A stretch of 64,000 nucleotides of DNA from Bin5 sp965221345 (GCA_965221345.1 CBDCSD010000001.1:1426001-1490000), one strand, 5' to 3'. Counted from the first letter of the stretch, positions 43,227-52,660 are shown. Made by a program: numbers and translations. Notes: generated from the letters alone by a model not told the origin.

Positions 43227-43267
43227 GAAAAAAAACGAGATGCGTGAGGAGAATACTCACGCATCTC
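43227..43267 (-). terminator. Rho-independent terminator of tRNA-Leu
   Basis: A perfect 12-bp stem, GAGATGCGTGAG at 43,237-43,248 with CTCACGCATCTC at 43,256-43,267, has a 7-nt loop. Reading on the minus strand it is followed by eight T (the A-run at 43,228-43,235), 8 nt downstream of the tRNA 3' end. Confidence 0.9.
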
Positions 43268-43275
43268 ATCCAAGG

Positions 43276-43358
<83 letters not shown>

Positions 43359-43371
43359 GCAATCGCCTCAT

Positions 43372-43400
43372 ATCATATAGGCCGGCTTCGAAACTGTCAA
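43372..43400 (-). promoter_or_regulatory. tRNA-Leu promoter
   Basis: On the minus strand a consensus TTGACA and TATGAT are separated by 17 nt; the start point would lie about 7 nt before the mature tRNA 5' end. Confidence 0.8.
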
Positions 43401-43477
43401 ATGCCGCGCCCATTGCAAACATCCAACGGCCCATTGAAGGCCGAGCATGCGAATATTGAGCAGGGAGAGGCGCCTGC

Positions 43478-45208
43478 CTATGCCATCTTGCGCTTTTCCT
43501 CCTCGACCAGCACGCGCCGCAGGATCTTGCCTACCTGACTCTTCGGCAATTCGTCGCGAAACTCTACCAGCCTCGGCACCTTGTAAGGTGCCAGGTTTTC
43601 CCGGCAGAAGGCGGTAATTTCTTCCTGTGTGCTCTTCTGGCCTTCCTTCAAAACAATATAGGCCTTGACAGTTTCGCCCCGAATTGCGTCCGGCACACCG
43701 GCCACCGCCGCTTCCAGCACGGATTCGTGCATATAGAGCACCTCCTCAACCTCTCTCGGCACGATGTTATAGCCGCTGGCGATAATCAGGTCCTTTTTGC
43801 GGTCTACTATGTAAGTGCAGCCGTCTTCATCCATGCGGGCGATGTCGCCGGTGTGGAGCCAGCCCTCTTCGTTGATAGCAATGGCCGTTTCTTCAGGGCG
43901 CTTCCAGTAGCCCTTCATCACCTGCGGTCCGCGGACGATCAACTCCCCCTCTTCGCCTGCTTCCACGGTTTCGAACTCGCCATCCTCATTCGGCTCGAGG
44001 CCCACTATCGCAACTTCAGTGCTGGGCACAGGAAAGCCGATCGATCCTTCTTTGCGGAGTCCATTAATTGGATTGGCGCAGGCCACAGGCGAGGTCTCGG
44101 TCAGGCCATATCCCTCCACCAGTTTCCCACCAGTGATCTCTTCAAAGCGGCGTTGAATCTCAACCGGCAACGACATGCCCCCGGAAAGGCAGGCCTTGAT
44201 CGAACGGAGATCGGCTTCATCAACTTTGGGATGGTTGACTATCGCAGTGTACATAGTGGGAATGCCGGGGTACATCGTCACCTTTTCGCGCTGGAGTATA
44301 TCCAGCACAAGGTCGGTCTGACGCGGGTCGGGTGTTACGATCAACTCGGCGCCGGTGTACATCGAGAAGAGCATGGCAACCGTCATACCGTATACATGGA
44401 AAAACGGGATCGCGCCTAACATCCTCTCGCCGCCGTACTCAAGATCCCGGTACCAAGCCTCGATCTGTTGGACATTTGACATCAGATTGCGATGGGTCAG
44501 CATAGCCGCTTTGGGCGAGCCCGTTGTGCCGCCGGTGTACTGGAAAATTACGACGTCATCCGGTGAAACGTCAATGCTGGGCGGGTTGGGTGCGCTCGTC
44601 TCGATCAGGTTGTCAAAAGCCCAGATGCCAGGGCCGTCGGGGACATCGGTCATCATTCCGGAAGCCCGCACCTTTTTCTCCACGAGCTTGTTGAAGGGGA
44701 AGCCCAGCGGGTCGGGAACATCGGTTACAATGATGTGCTTGAGATCCGTGTTTTCTCTGGCCTGTGCCACCCGCTCGTAAAACCCGCTGAGAATGACGAT
44801 GGCAGTCGCGCCGCTGTCCTCCAACAGGTGGCCAAGTTCCCGCGGTGTATAGGTCGGGTTCGTGTTGACGACTACACAGCCGGCCTTAAGTGCGCCGAAA
44901 AAGGTAATGACCTGCTGCGGGGTGTTGGGTAGCATGATGGCGATGCGGTCGCCTTGCTGCAAACCGATTCGGCGCAAGGCAAAGGCAAAGCGATCGACCG
45001 AGTCTTTCAGTTCGGTATACGTCTGCTTGGCCTGAACGGTGATGCCCAGCGGCAAGTATGCGAGCAGGAGGCGTGTTGCCACCTGGTTGCCATAGGTCTG
45101 GGCCGAGGTATCCAACATTTCATGGGTGAGTTGGCCGTTGTATTCAATTGACTCCGGCACACCCGGCTCGTACTTCTGTATCCATGGCTTTTCTTCGTAT
45201 ATTGTCAT
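43478..45208 (-). CDS. long-chain fatty-acid-CoA ligase
   Basis: A 576-residue adenylate-forming enzyme that activates fatty acids with ATP and CoA. The P-loop-like motif is YTGGTTGSPKAAMLTHRNL, VEGYGLTETSP is the adenine motif, EGWLHTGDIARMDEDG the hinge region, and DRKKDLIIASGYNIVPREVE and LPKSQVGKILRR (acyl-adenylate Lys) the C-terminal domain. The N-terminus MTIYEEKPWIQKYEPGVP resembles FadD-type ligases. The intergenic region to the next gene is 378 nt and divergent. Confidence 0.92.
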   Translation of the reverse strand: MTIYEEKPWIQKYEPGVPESIEYNGQLTHEMLDTSAQTYGNQVATRLLLAYLPLGITVQAKQTYTELKDSVDRFAFALRRIGLQQGDRIAIMLPNTPQQVITFFGALKAGCVVVNTNPTYTPRELGHLLEDSGATAIVILSGFYERVAQARENTDLKHIIVTDVPDPLGFPFNKLVEKKVRASGMMTDVPDGPGIWAFDNLIETSAPNPPSIDVSPDDVVIFQYTGGTTGSPKAAMLTHRNLMSNVQQIEAWYRDLEYGGERMLGAIPFFHVYGMTVAMLFSMYTGAELIVTPDPRQTDLVLDILQREKVTMYPGIPTMYTAIVNHPKVDEADLRSIKACLSGGMSLPVEIQRRFEEITGGKLVEGYGLTETSPVACANPINGLRKEGSIGFPVPSTEVAIVGLEPNEDGEFETVEAGEEGELIVRGPQVMKGYWKRPEETAIAINEEGWLHTGDIARMDEDGCTYIVDRKKDLIIASGYNIVPREVEEVLYMHESVLEAAVAGVPDAIRGETVKAYIVLKEGQKSTQEEITAFCRENLAPYKVPRLVEFRDELPKSQVGKILRRVLVEEEKRKMA

Positions 45209-45485
45209 CGCAGTTCATTCTCCTTTGCTAGATGCTGCTGAGTCCTGCGTTACGCCGACCATAGCGAAATAAATACCTTGAACTGGCGGAGAAGTGGCGG
45301 TTATCTGCCACTCGTATGTGAGTCAAGTATATCAAAAGGCAAGCTGGTTTGGCAACGAAGTCAACTATAAGGCATATTCCTCGACTGAGAACCGTGGTCG
45401 GATGTCGACCCGAGGTCTAATGGGACGCGGACAAGTGCTAACCTGAAGCAGAGTACGAAGTGACGGAATCAGCACGACTGAATCT

Positions 45486-45515
45486 TTGACACGGTCATTC
45501 GGACGAAAGTATACT
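45486..45515 (+). promoter_or_regulatory. consensus promoter for the CoA-binding protein gene
   Basis: TTGACA at 45,486-45,491 and TATACT at 45,510-45,515 are 18 nt apart, a near-perfect housekeeping promoter about 70 nt before the ATG. The rest of 45,209-45,586 holds no other feature I recognise. Confidence 0.75.
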
Positions 45516-45586
45516 TCATTGGCAAGCGAGTTGACATGAGCCTAGGCTGATCCGGGCGGTGGGATCGACGCAGTTTCCTGGCAGGT

Positions 45587-46072
45587 ATGAGCATGAAAGA
45601 TCAGAAACGCCTGATAGAGAAATACGTTTACGAACCAGTTTGGGCCGTTGTGGGGGCCAGCAACAACCGGGCCAAATATGGCAATCGTATCTACCTGAAG
45701 CTCAGGGAATCAGGCTACCGCGTCTTTCCCGTGAATAATCGCGAGCAGCTGATAGAGGGCGATCGTGCCTACAGCAGCTTGCTTGACCTACCGGATACCC
45801 CCGCGGTTGTCAATATGGTCGTGCCGCCCCAGGAAGCGTCCGTCGTCGTAGAGCAGGCCAAAGCGGCCGGGGCGCAAGCTATATGGTTCCAGCCGGGCGC
45901 AGAGAACGTCACTGCCGGCCGGTGGGCACAGGAACACGGCCTGGACGTCATCGAAGCTTGCATTCTTGTCCAGCTTGCCCTTATGCCTCGACCAGAGGGG
46001 ACGGAATCGAACCCGCCCCACACTCACGTACCCCCCGTTTCCTCCCCAGACCCTACTACCTCCACCCGTTGA
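45587..46072 (+). CDS. CoA-binding domain protein (YccU type)
   Basis: A 161-residue protein with a Rossmann-like CoA-binding domain: VWAVVGASNNRAKYGNRIY, GYRVFPVNNREQLIEGDRAYSSL and PAVVNMVVPPQEASVVVEQA, then AIWFQPGAEN and GLDVIEACIL. Family members of this size are linked to acyl-CoA metabolism or stress, with no assigned reaction. The last 30 residues are Pro/Ser/Thr-rich. Two in-frame ATGs occur, at 45,587 and 45,593; CAGG is better spaced for the second. Confidence 0.82.
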   Translation: MSMKDQKRLIEKYVYEPVWAVVGASNNRAKYGNRIYLKLRESGYRVFPVNNREQLIEGDRAYSSLLDLPDTPAVVNMVVPPQEASVVVEQAKAAGAQAIWFQPGAENVTAGRWAQEHGLDVIEACILVQLALMPRPEGTESNPPHTHVPPVSSPDPTTSTR

Positions 46073-46220
46073 GCGCATCGCCCGCGGACGCGGGTGGAGG
46101 AATAGCAGTTGAACTGTCGCGATGCCATTGGATATCGGCCTATGTGTCTCGGCAAGCGCGGAGGAATGACATCATATGGCAAGAGGCCGCGAACAAGAAA
46201 CCGAACAAGGATGAACTGAT

Positions 46221-48005
46221 ATGCGGATGTCGAAACTTTTCTTCCAGACATTGCGGGAGGCCCCCGCCGACGCGGATGTTCGCAGCCACCAATTGATGGT
46301 GCGGGCGGGACTGGTCCGGCAGGTCGCTGCCGGAATCTTTGAATATCTGCCCCTCGGGCTGCGGGTCAAAAAGAAGATCGAAGCAATCATGCGGGAAGAG
46401 ATGGAGGCAATCGACGGGCAAGAAATCGTGATGCCGGTTGTGCAGCCGGCCGCGCTCTGGAAGCGCACTGGAAGGTGGTACGAAATTGGCGATGACCTGG
46501 CCCGTCTAACCGACCGCAACGGTCGGGAATTGGTCCTGGCCATGACCCACGAGGAAGTAATCACAGAGCTGGCAGCCGGCGTCATCAGCAGCTATCGACA
46601 ACTGCCGGTGATGCTGTACCAGATTCAAACGAAGTTTCGCGATGAACCCCGGCCCAGAGGCGGCCTCATCCGAGTACGTGAATTTACGATGAAGGACGGT
46701 TATTCCTTTCACACCGATATAGCAAGTCTTGACGACTACTATCCTCTCGTCTACCAGGCCTATTTCAACATATTTGGTCGTGCCGGCCTGGAGGTAATTG
46801 CCGTCGAGAGCGATACGGGCATGATGGGCGGTACCATGGCCCACGAATTCATGGCCCTGACCGAGGTCGGCGAGGACACTCTGCTTCTCTGTGACGAATG
46901 CGGATACAAGGCTAACCGGCAGGTGGCCACTTTCGTGAAAACGGAAAGTATAGACCCGGATGTCGAAGAGGCGCTCCCACTGGAAGAGGTCTCCACTCCC
47001 GGGGTCAACACAATTGCTGCCTTGTCTGACTATCTCGAAGTTCCGCAAAGCCGGACAGCCAAAGCGCTGTTTTTGGTGGCGACGATTGAGGATGACGGTC
47101 AGGAAAAGGAGCAGTTAGTCTTTGTTGTCGTGCGCGGCGACATGGAGTTGAATGAGACCAAACTGACGAATGCGTTGAAGGCACGCCAGTTGCGGCCGGC
47201 TCAGCCCGAAGAGATTCGGGCGATAGGCGCAGAGCCGGGCTATGGCTCTCCGGTCGGAATTCGCAGCGAAAAGGTCTTGCTGGTTGTGGATGATCTGATT
47301 GTCCGCAGCCCGAACCTGGTGGCAGGCGCGAACCGCGAAGGTTGGCATTACAGAAACGTCAATTGCGGGCGCGACTATGAGCCCGATTTGGCCCTGGATG
47401 TGGTTGCAGCCGCCAATGGCCATCCCTGTCCCAACTGCCGGGCCCCCATGCGAGCTGTGCGCGGCGTCGAGGTGGGTAACATCTTTAAGCTGGGCACGAA
47501 GTACAGCCAGGCGATGGACGCAACTTTCCTTGATGAAAGTGGCGGCAGCGCGCCAATGGTGATGGGCTGCTACGGAATCGGCTCCGGTCGGCTCATGGCA
47601 AGCGTAATTGAAACGAACAACGATGAAAACGGGATAGTCTGGCCGATTACGATCGCGCCTCACCAGGTCTACCTGGTCAGCCTGGCGACAAGACGCACTC
47701 CCGACGTGACTAATGCGGCCGAAGGAGTCTATGCTCAACTACAGCAAGCCGGAGTGGAAGTACTGTATGACGACCGCGACGAGCGGGCCGGCGTGAAGTT
47801 CAACGACGCCGATTTGTTGGGAATCCCAATCCGGTTGACAGTTGGGGCGAGAGGGGTGAAGAACGGAGTCGTTGAACTGAAATTGCGCCACCGCGATGAA
47901 ACGCATGAGTTGCCGCTGGACGAGATAGTAAATCAGGTACGGGCGGTTATGGACGGCGAAACGGCTGGCGTTCTCGCCAACCTGATTACCGAGCCGCTGC
48001 AATAG
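46221..48005 (+). CDS. proS: prolyl-tRNA synthetase
   Basis: A class II synthetase of the bacterial type with an inserted editing domain. Motif 1 is within RQVAAGIFEYLPLGLRV, motif 2 FRDEPRPRGGLIRVREFTMKD and motif 3 VMGCYGIGSGRLMASVIE; TMKDGYSFH marks the Pro pocket. The insertion between motifs 2 and 3 (about 220-410) includes the YbaK-like editing part. CDECGY and CPNCRAPM resemble a zinc-ribbon pair. The C-terminal anticodon-binding domain ends normally. AAGGATG lies 7 nt before the ATG. No T-box leader is seen. Confidence 0.96.
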   Translation: MRMSKLFFQTLREAPADADVRSHQLMVRAGLVRQVAAGIFEYLPLGLRVKKKIEAIMREEMEAIDGQEIVMPVVQPAALWKRTGRWYEIGDDLARLTDRNGRELVLAMTHEEVITELAAGVISSYRQLPVMLYQIQTKFRDEPRPRGGLIRVREFTMKDGYSFHTDIASLDDYYPLVYQAYFNIFGRAGLEVIAVESDTGMMGGTMAHEFMALTEVGEDTLLLCDECGYKANRQVATFVKTESIDPDVEEALPLEEVSTPGVNTIAALSDYLEVPQSRTAKALFLVATIEDDGQEKEQLVFVVVRGDMELNETKLTNALKARQLRPAQPEEIRAIGAEPGYGSPVGIRSEKVLLVVDDLIVRSPNLVAGANREGWHYRNVNCGRDYEPDLALDVVAAANGHPCPNCRAPMRAVRGVEVGNIFKLGTKYSQAMDATFLDESGGSAPMVMGCYGIGSGRLMASVIETNNDENGIVWPITIAPHQVYLVSLATRRTPDVTNAAEGVYAQLQQAGVEVLYDDRDERAGVKFNDADLLGIPIRLTVGARGVKNGVVELKLRHRDETHELPLDEIVNQVRAVMDGETAGVLANLITEPLQ

Positions 48006-48007
48006 AC

Positions 48008-48046
48008 CAGGCGATCGCGATGGCGTGATTGGCTGCCTGTTTTTTT
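48008..48046 (+). terminator. probable Rho-independent terminator of proS
   Basis: CAGGC and GCCTG at 48,008-48,012 and 48,035-48,039 enclose an imperfect inner stem and are followed by seven T. The T-run overlaps a TTGACC at 48,045 that may be the -35 box of the next small transcript. Confidence 0.5.
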
Positions 48047-48137
48047 GACCCAGACAGTGATCGGTGCTACCGTAGTTGGCGTGCCCTGATACAGAAACGG
48101 CGCTGAACTCAGACCAACACCGAAAGGAGCGAACACC

Positions 48138-48209
48138 ATGAAATTTAAGCCGTTAGTAAATCTTGGTTGCAACGCATCCTTTGCGGGGAGATCTGCGTCT
48201 GACAGTTGA
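48138..48209 (+). CDS. 23-codon ORF in a short self-contained transcript
   Basis: ATG at 48,138 follows AAAGGAG with 8 nt spacing, one of the best ribosome sites in the window. The peptide starts MKFKPLVNLGCN and ends GRSASDS, with one Cys. A strong terminator begins 22 nt after the stop. Upstream is TTGACC, 17 nt, then TACCGT with an extended TG. It could be a small membrane-free peptide, a leader peptide or a peptide precursor. I do not recognise it. Confidence 0.4.
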   Translation: MKFKPLVNLGCNASFAGRSASDS

Positions 48210-48230
48210 TTCGCCCCTGTACTGTTTCCC

Positions 48231-48269
48231 AAACCGTGGATGCGTGTTTTGATCGCTCCACGGTTTTTT
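48231..48269 (+). terminator. Rho-independent terminator after the 23-codon ORF
   Basis: AACCGTGGA at 48,232-48,240 pairs with TCCACGGTT at 48,257-48,265 (16-nt loop), and a run of six T follows at 48,264-48,269. Confidence 0.85.
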
Positions 48270-48382
48270 GATTGGTAGAAGAAATCGAAGACGTACCACT
48301 AGAAACGAGGAGCGAACAACCAGTATTTCGTCGTCTTCAATCCCCGGAAATCCGATGAATCTCGCGAATGGAGTTAAGAGCA

Positions 48383-49411
48383 TTGATCACAATTCGACCT
48401 TTTGAACAGAATGACGAGGACTACCGGCAGGCGGTAGAAATCTGGAATGCCGTGTGGGTAGAGTATCCCGATACAGTGGAAGAGTGGAAGGAATCCGACG
48501 AGAAACGATCGAAAGCGGTTAAGAGAGGTCGTTTTCTTGCTGAAGTCGAAGGCCAAACGGTCGGCTTTGCCTCCTACAGCCAATCCTTGTGGATGAATCA
48601 TCCAGGCAAACTGTGGGTAGGGATAAACGTACTGCCGGCCTTTCGCAACCGCGGCGTCGGCACAGCATTGTGGCAGCACATGTGCGAAGAAATGAAACAA
48701 TTCGACCCCCTGCGTATTCTCACGAGTACACGCGAAGACTACGAGGACGGGATTCGCTTCGCCCGGAAGCTCGGCTTCACTGAACGTATGCGCGATTGGG
48801 AGTCCAGGCTGGACCCGGCGAGCGTCAGTCTTGCAGATTGGAATCGTTACCCACAGCGCGTCGCTGAACAAGGCATCGAAATCAAAACTGTTGTCGAGTT
48901 GGAGTCCGATCCAAATCGGGATCGAAAGCTATACGAGCTGGAGTGGCTGATAGATCGGGACATTCCCAGTCCGGAGCCGCCGTCGAAAGTGCCCTTTGAG
49001 GAGTTTCAGAAAGTGTGGGAGTGGAAAAATCTGGTGCCGAACAGCTGGTTTGTTGCCCTGGACAACGGAGAATACGTAGGGACGACCAATCTGTGGAGGA
49101 ACCAAGCAGATGCCAACGTACTCTATATTGGCATCACCGGCGTGATTCGCTCCCATCGCATGCGGGGTATCGCGATGGCTTTGAAACTTCGTTCTATCGA
49201 ATTTGCCCTGCAGGAAGGATTCGGTGAGATTCGAACCTGGAACGAGTCGAACAACCAGGCAATGCTTGGCATAAATAACCGTCTCGGATTTGTGCGCCAG
49301 CCGGCACATATCGATTTTGTGAAGGTGATGCGAGAAGAGCGTCCGCAAGACGCCCATCTGAAGATAGTTGAATCTTCTGAGGAGGAGGCGGAAGCTGCGG
49401 TCAGCCCATAG
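48383..49411 (+). CDS. double-GNAT-domain acetyltransferase
   Basis: The protein holds two GNAT folds in tandem, as in mycothiol synthase-like proteins. The first has GKLWVGINVLPAFRNRGVGTAL (acetyl-CoA loop RNRGVG) and ARKLGFTERMRDWES. The second has YIGITGVIRSHRMRGIAMALK (loop SHRMRGIA) and GINNRLGFVRQP. An ATG at 48,368 opens the frame, but GGAG is placed for the TTG at 48,383, which gives the family-like start ITIRPFEQND. The acceptor is unknown. It stands alone between terminators. Confidence 0.82.
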   Translation: MITIRPFEQNDEDYRQAVEIWNAVWVEYPDTVEEWKESDEKRSKAVKRGRFLAEVEGQTVGFASYSQSLWMNHPGKLWVGINVLPAFRNRGVGTALWQHMCEEMKQFDPLRILTSTREDYEDGIRFARKLGFTERMRDWESRLDPASVSLADWNRYPQRVAEQGIEIKTVVELESDPNRDRKLYELEWLIDRDIPSPEPPSKVPFEEFQKVWEWKNLVPNSWFVALDNGEYVGTTNLWRNQADANVLYIGITGVIRSHRMRGIAMALKLRSIEFALQEGFGEIRTWNESNNQAMLGINNRLGFVRQPAHIDFVKVMREERPQDAHLKIVESSEEEAEAAVSP

Positions 49412-49479
49412 AATCCCCGTTTCCTCGCCGCGCTGCCGGTCTGTCCGCGCACAATCGCTAACGCTTTAGAACCTTCCGC

Positions 49480-49515
49480 AACAGCAGGGACGCACTCAAC
49501 ACGGTCCCTGCTGTT
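49480..49515 (+). terminator. hairpin between convergent GNAT and punA genes
   Basis: AACAGCAGGGAC and GTCCCTGCTGTT form a perfect 12-bp stem with a 12-nt loop. The following GTTTAT is only moderately T-rich, so it is a plausible terminator for the plus strand and less so for punA. Confidence 0.6.
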
Positions 49516-49537
49516 GTTTATCCAGAAGCAAGTTCGG

Positions 49538-50401
49538 TTACAGCCGCTCTAGGATTTTTGTCAGCAGTGCCGTAAGTTGAGGCACGACCTTCCTGCCAGT
49601 TTCCAGCACCTCTTCGTGGCTGGTATCGCTGTCCGCGTCCAGTTGGTCGACTGCCTCATTTGTAACTGTGCTGATGCCCAAAACTTCCATGCCCGCATGG
49701 ACAGCCACCAACGCCTCCGGCACCGTGCTCATTCCCACCGCGTCTGCACCCACCAAGCGTAAAAAGCGAACTTCCGCCGGCGTCTCAAAGTTTGGGCCGG
49801 CGAGAAATGCGTACACACCCTGGCGCAGCGTGATATCCAGTTCCCGTGCAGATTCCAGGGCCACCTTGCGCAGAGACCGCGGATACGCGTGCGTCATTGA
49901 CGGAAAACGGGTTCCGAATGCCGCCATATTGGGGCCGATCAGAGGATTGTGACCAGCCATTCCTACAAAGTTCAGGTGATCCACGATCAGCATGAGATCG
50001 CCGGCGCGAAAGCTGGGATTTAATCCACCGGCTGCGTTGGTCAGGATCAGCGTCTCGACGCCGAGACGACGCATCACTCGAATAGGAACGGTGATTTCCT
50101 CGGCCGAATATCCCTCGTACAGGTGGATTCGCCCCTGCATGGCAACTACCGTCTGACCAGCAAGTTGGCCGACGATCAGTCGCCCTTCGTGCCCGGGAGC
50201 AGTGCTGGTGGAAAAGTGCGGGATTTCCTCGAAGGGGATCGCTTCTGCCCCCTCGATCGCCTCTGCCAAGGCATTTAGCCCGCTGCCGAGAACCAATCCC
50301 ACTGGCCGCCGTTCGGACAACTGCACTCCGCGCCGTTCGGTTCGGTCGCGCACAAAATCTGCCGCACGGTCATACTCTGCAAGACTGAAATGTGTGGTCA
50401 T
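49538..50401 (-). CDS. punA: purine nucleoside phosphorylase
   Basis: Splits purine nucleosides with phosphate in salvage. LVLGSGLNALAEA is the N-terminal phosphate loop, GRIHLYEGYSAEEI, ILTNAAGGLNP and FLAGPNFETPAEVRFL form the substrate pocket, and GADAVGMSTVPEALVA the trimeric-PNP signature, with TNEAVD near the end. The frame is open 49 codons upstream, but the ATG at 50,401 follows CAGGA and gives the family length (287 residues). The 186 nt before the FAD oxidoreductase hold nothing recognised. Confidence 0.95.
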   Translation of the reverse strand: MTTHFSLAEYDRAADFVRDRTERRGVQLSERRPVGLVLGSGLNALAEAIEGAEAIPFEEIPHFSTSTAPGHEGRLIVGQLAGQTVVAMQGRIHLYEGYSAEEITVPIRVMRRLGVETLILTNAAGGLNPSFRAGDLMLIVDHLNFVGMAGHNPLIGPNMAAFGTRFPSMTHAYPRSLRKVALESARELDITLRQGVYAFLAGPNFETPAEVRFLRLVGADAVGMSTVPEALVAVHAGMEVLGISTVTNEAVDQLDADSDTSHEEVLETGRKVVPQLTALLTKILERL

Positions 50402-50587
50402 AAATATCCTGAAATCTGTCGGAGCCTGAATCTCTTGGGAATTCTTTCTGAAACCAGGAATTCTGGCAAGCGCCGCTCCCCGGTATTGAGGGCGACTCGC
50501 CCGCTCAGCCGGTATCCCCAAGCTCGTAGTCCCATTTGGGATTTGCACTAGTACGCTTGGCGTTTTGCGTCCCGCCTGCTAAGCAGC

Positions 50588-51775
50588 TTACGCATCCCCG
50601 TGGTACCGTGAAGCCTCTTGCCCCGCAGTCTCGGGGGAGAGGACGCGCCATCGGAATCGTTGGGCCCAGTCATTGGGCTTGTCTTCCACTACGTCGGCGA
50701 TCAAATCACCGAGTACCGGCCCGAATTTAAATCCGTGCCCACTCCCGCCCGTAGCTACGCTCAGACCTTCCTTCTCCGGGTGGTGGTCGATCCAGAAGTC
50801 TTCATCCAACGTGTCATTGTACAGGCAGCGTCGGGTATAGGTTATTTCGGCATCCAGGAGCGCAGGGAATGTGTCCTCCAGGAAGATGCGTAGCTGGGCA
50901 AAATCCTCCTCATATACGGTCCGCTCGTCGTGCTCCGGGTGGAGTGTAACGCCGACCCCGTGTCGTGAGATCTTGACAATGCCTTCGCGCAGCATCGGGA
51001 ACCCGTACCACCCGGTGCGGGGCGTGTCGGCCAGGAAAACCACAAAGTCAGGCGCTGTAAACGGTGCTGGATCTTTCGGTTTCAAGTGGAAAATGGGGTG
51101 GCCGGTGGCCTTCATCACCGGCTGCAACTCCGGCAGCAGCCAGGGCGTCCACGAGCCGGCGGCCAAAACGGTGTGGTCAGCACTGAAAGTCGTCCCTTCG
51201 CGGGTACCCATTCCCTGCACACGGCTGCCGCTAAGCAGGATTTGGTCGGCGGTCTGGCCCGGCCGTACGTCGACGCCGGCAGCAGCGGCCTGTTCAACCA
51301 GCTTGCCGACGACGCGCCCGCTTTCAGCGTAGCCGCCCCGAGCATGGTAGAAGCCGTCGACATAGGCCCCAGTGGTCCACGCGGGGAAGCGCCGTCTTAT
51401 TTCTAAGGCCGACAGCTTTTCGGGCCTTTGCCCCTCCTCCAGCAACATCTGATAACTTCCTTCGATAAATTCGCTGTCGGACAACTGATCCTTCGCCACC
51501 ACCAAAACGCCGGTCTCGTGGTACAGCGTCTCTTCAAACAACGCATTCCAGCGATGGAAGCCCTCAATCGCGCGAATCACCATGCGCATGTATTGGCGGT
51601 TACTTCCGTACTCCATACGAACGACCTTGCTGACATCTGTGGAAGCGGCCAGAGGATAGGGAAGGGGGCCGGGATCGATCAGGGTGACGCTGTATCCGCG
51701 GCTGCGTAAAGATAACGCTGTCGTCACGCCAAAGATACCTGCGCCGACGACAAGAAAGTCAGATGAAGAGGACAT
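50588..51775 (-). CDS. FAD-dependent amine oxidoreductase (sarcosine / N-methyltryptophan oxidase type)
   Basis: A 395-residue DAO-family flavoenzyme. DFLVVGAGIFGVTTALSLRSRG is the FAD-binding Rossmann loop, AASTDVSKVVRMEYG is the region seen in monomeric sarcosine oxidases, and GGSGHGFKFGPVLGDLIAD the C-terminal FAD contact. The covalent-FAD Cys of sarcosine oxidase should lie near CLYNDTLDEDFWID, and a Cys is present there. AAAGGAG precedes the ATG at 51,775. The substrate is a secondary or N-methyl amine, not otherwise specified. Confidence 0.85.
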   Translation of the reverse strand: MSSSSDFLVVGAGIFGVTTALSLRSRGYSVTLIDPGPLPYPLAASTDVSKVVRMEYGSNRQYMRMVIRAIEGFHRWNALFEETLYHETGVLVVAKDQLSDSEFIEGSYQMLLEEGQRPEKLSALEIRRRFPAWTTGAYVDGFYHARGGYAESGRVVGKLVEQAAAAGVDVRPGQTADQILLSGSRVQGMGTREGTTFSADHTVLAAGSWTPWLLPELQPVMKATGHPIFHLKPKDPAPFTAPDFVVFLADTPRTGWYGFPMLREGIVKISRHGVGVTLHPEHDERTVYEEDFAQLRIFLEDTFPALLDAEITYTRRCLYNDTLDEDFWIDHHPEKEGLSVATGGSGHGFKFGPVLGDLIADVVEDKPNDWAQRFRWRVLSPETAGQEASRYHGDA

Positions 51776-51895
51776 TTCTCTGCTCCTTTCTGCTTGCCAA
51801 TCCTTAGACAAGGCCGAACAATAGACCCGTCTTGGAATCCCCGATAATTCGTTGATCCAACAGTCTGGACCTTCTGGGCCGCCAGCAGGTATGTG

Positions 51896-52660
51896 CTAGC
51901 TTGTGAAGTTGGCAAGGCGGGCGACGGCAGTCGCTGCGCCGGACCCTAGCAGGCCCCCGTCGCTGGTGGCGGTGATAAATCGGAAGCCCTGGCTGGCTTT
52001 TTTCAGGGCGTCGTCCACGCCGAGTCCGGCAATGCCAGGAATCTTGCCTGTGTTCTTACATGCCTCCAAAATCGTTTCAAGCGCCCGTGCATGCTCCTCA
52101 CGGTCGTCCATCTCGGACGGGTGAAAGCCCAAAGAAAGCGACAGGTCGCTCGGCCCAGTCCAGCAGCCGTCTATGCCCGGCGTGCTCAGAATTGCCTCCG
52201 CGTTCTCTACTGCCTCGACGCTTTCCAACTGCACAGCCACGAAAAGTTCCTCGTTTATCCTGTCGGCATAGTCGGCGCCGTACAACTTGGCCCGGCCCCA
52301 GCCCCAAGAACGACTCCCCTGGGGAGGCAGACGGCAGGCGTCGGCCGCGGCGCGTGCCTGGTCCGGCGTATCGACCATCGGAACGACCATCCCCATCACA
52401 CCTTCGTCCAATAACCGGCCAATGAACGTGTAGTCATTCCGGGCGACGCGGGCCATCGGAATCGCGGAACTCCCGGTGATGGCCACCAGCGCGGCAATGG
52501 CACTGTCTTCTCCCCAAGAGCCATGCTGTCTGTCGACCATAACGAAGTCGATGCCGCTCCGACTCAAAAGCTCAGCGTTGAGCGGCGACCCCATCCCCAG
52601 TGCGAATCCGAAGGCGGGCCGGCCGGACAGCATTTTTTGTTTGGCAGTATTGAGAATCAT
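51896..52660 (-). CDS. HpcH/HpaI-family aldolase
   Basis: A class II pyruvate-type aldolase of 254 residues. The catalytic His is in VMVDRQHGSWGED, the Arg in MARVARND, metal ligands in AVQLESVEAVEN (Glu) and GCWTGPSDLSLSLG (Asp). Family members cleave 4-hydroxy-2-ketoheptanedioate or sugar-derived 2-keto acids. The RQHG replaces the more usual EHG context. GGGGGAG precedes the ATG. It is likely part of a catabolic set with the FAD enzyme 120 nt downstream. Confidence 0.88.
   Translation of the reverse strand: MILNTAKQKMLSGRPAFGFALGMGSPLNAELLSRSGIDFVMVDRQHGSWGEDSAIAALVAITGSSAIPMARVARNDYTFIGRLLDEGVMGMVVPMVDTPDQARAAADACRLPPQGSRSWGWGRAKLYGADYADRINEELFVAVQLESVEAVENAEAILSTPGIDGCWTGPSDLSLSLGFHPSEMDDREEHARALETILEACKNTGKIPGIAGLGVDDALKKASQGFRFITATSDGGLLGSGAATAVARLANFTS

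Noticed and set aside
45985..46020. tRNA T-arm-like GGGTTCGATTCC on the minus strand
   Set aside because: Flanking bases do not form a T-stem of more than two pairs, no acceptor or anticodon arm is found, and it lies in the CoA-binding gene's 3' end.
46073..46220. T-box leader for proS
   Set aside because: A short CCGCG/CGCGG hairpin is present, but no T-box GGTGG-type bulge sequence or terminator/antiterminator pair is seen.
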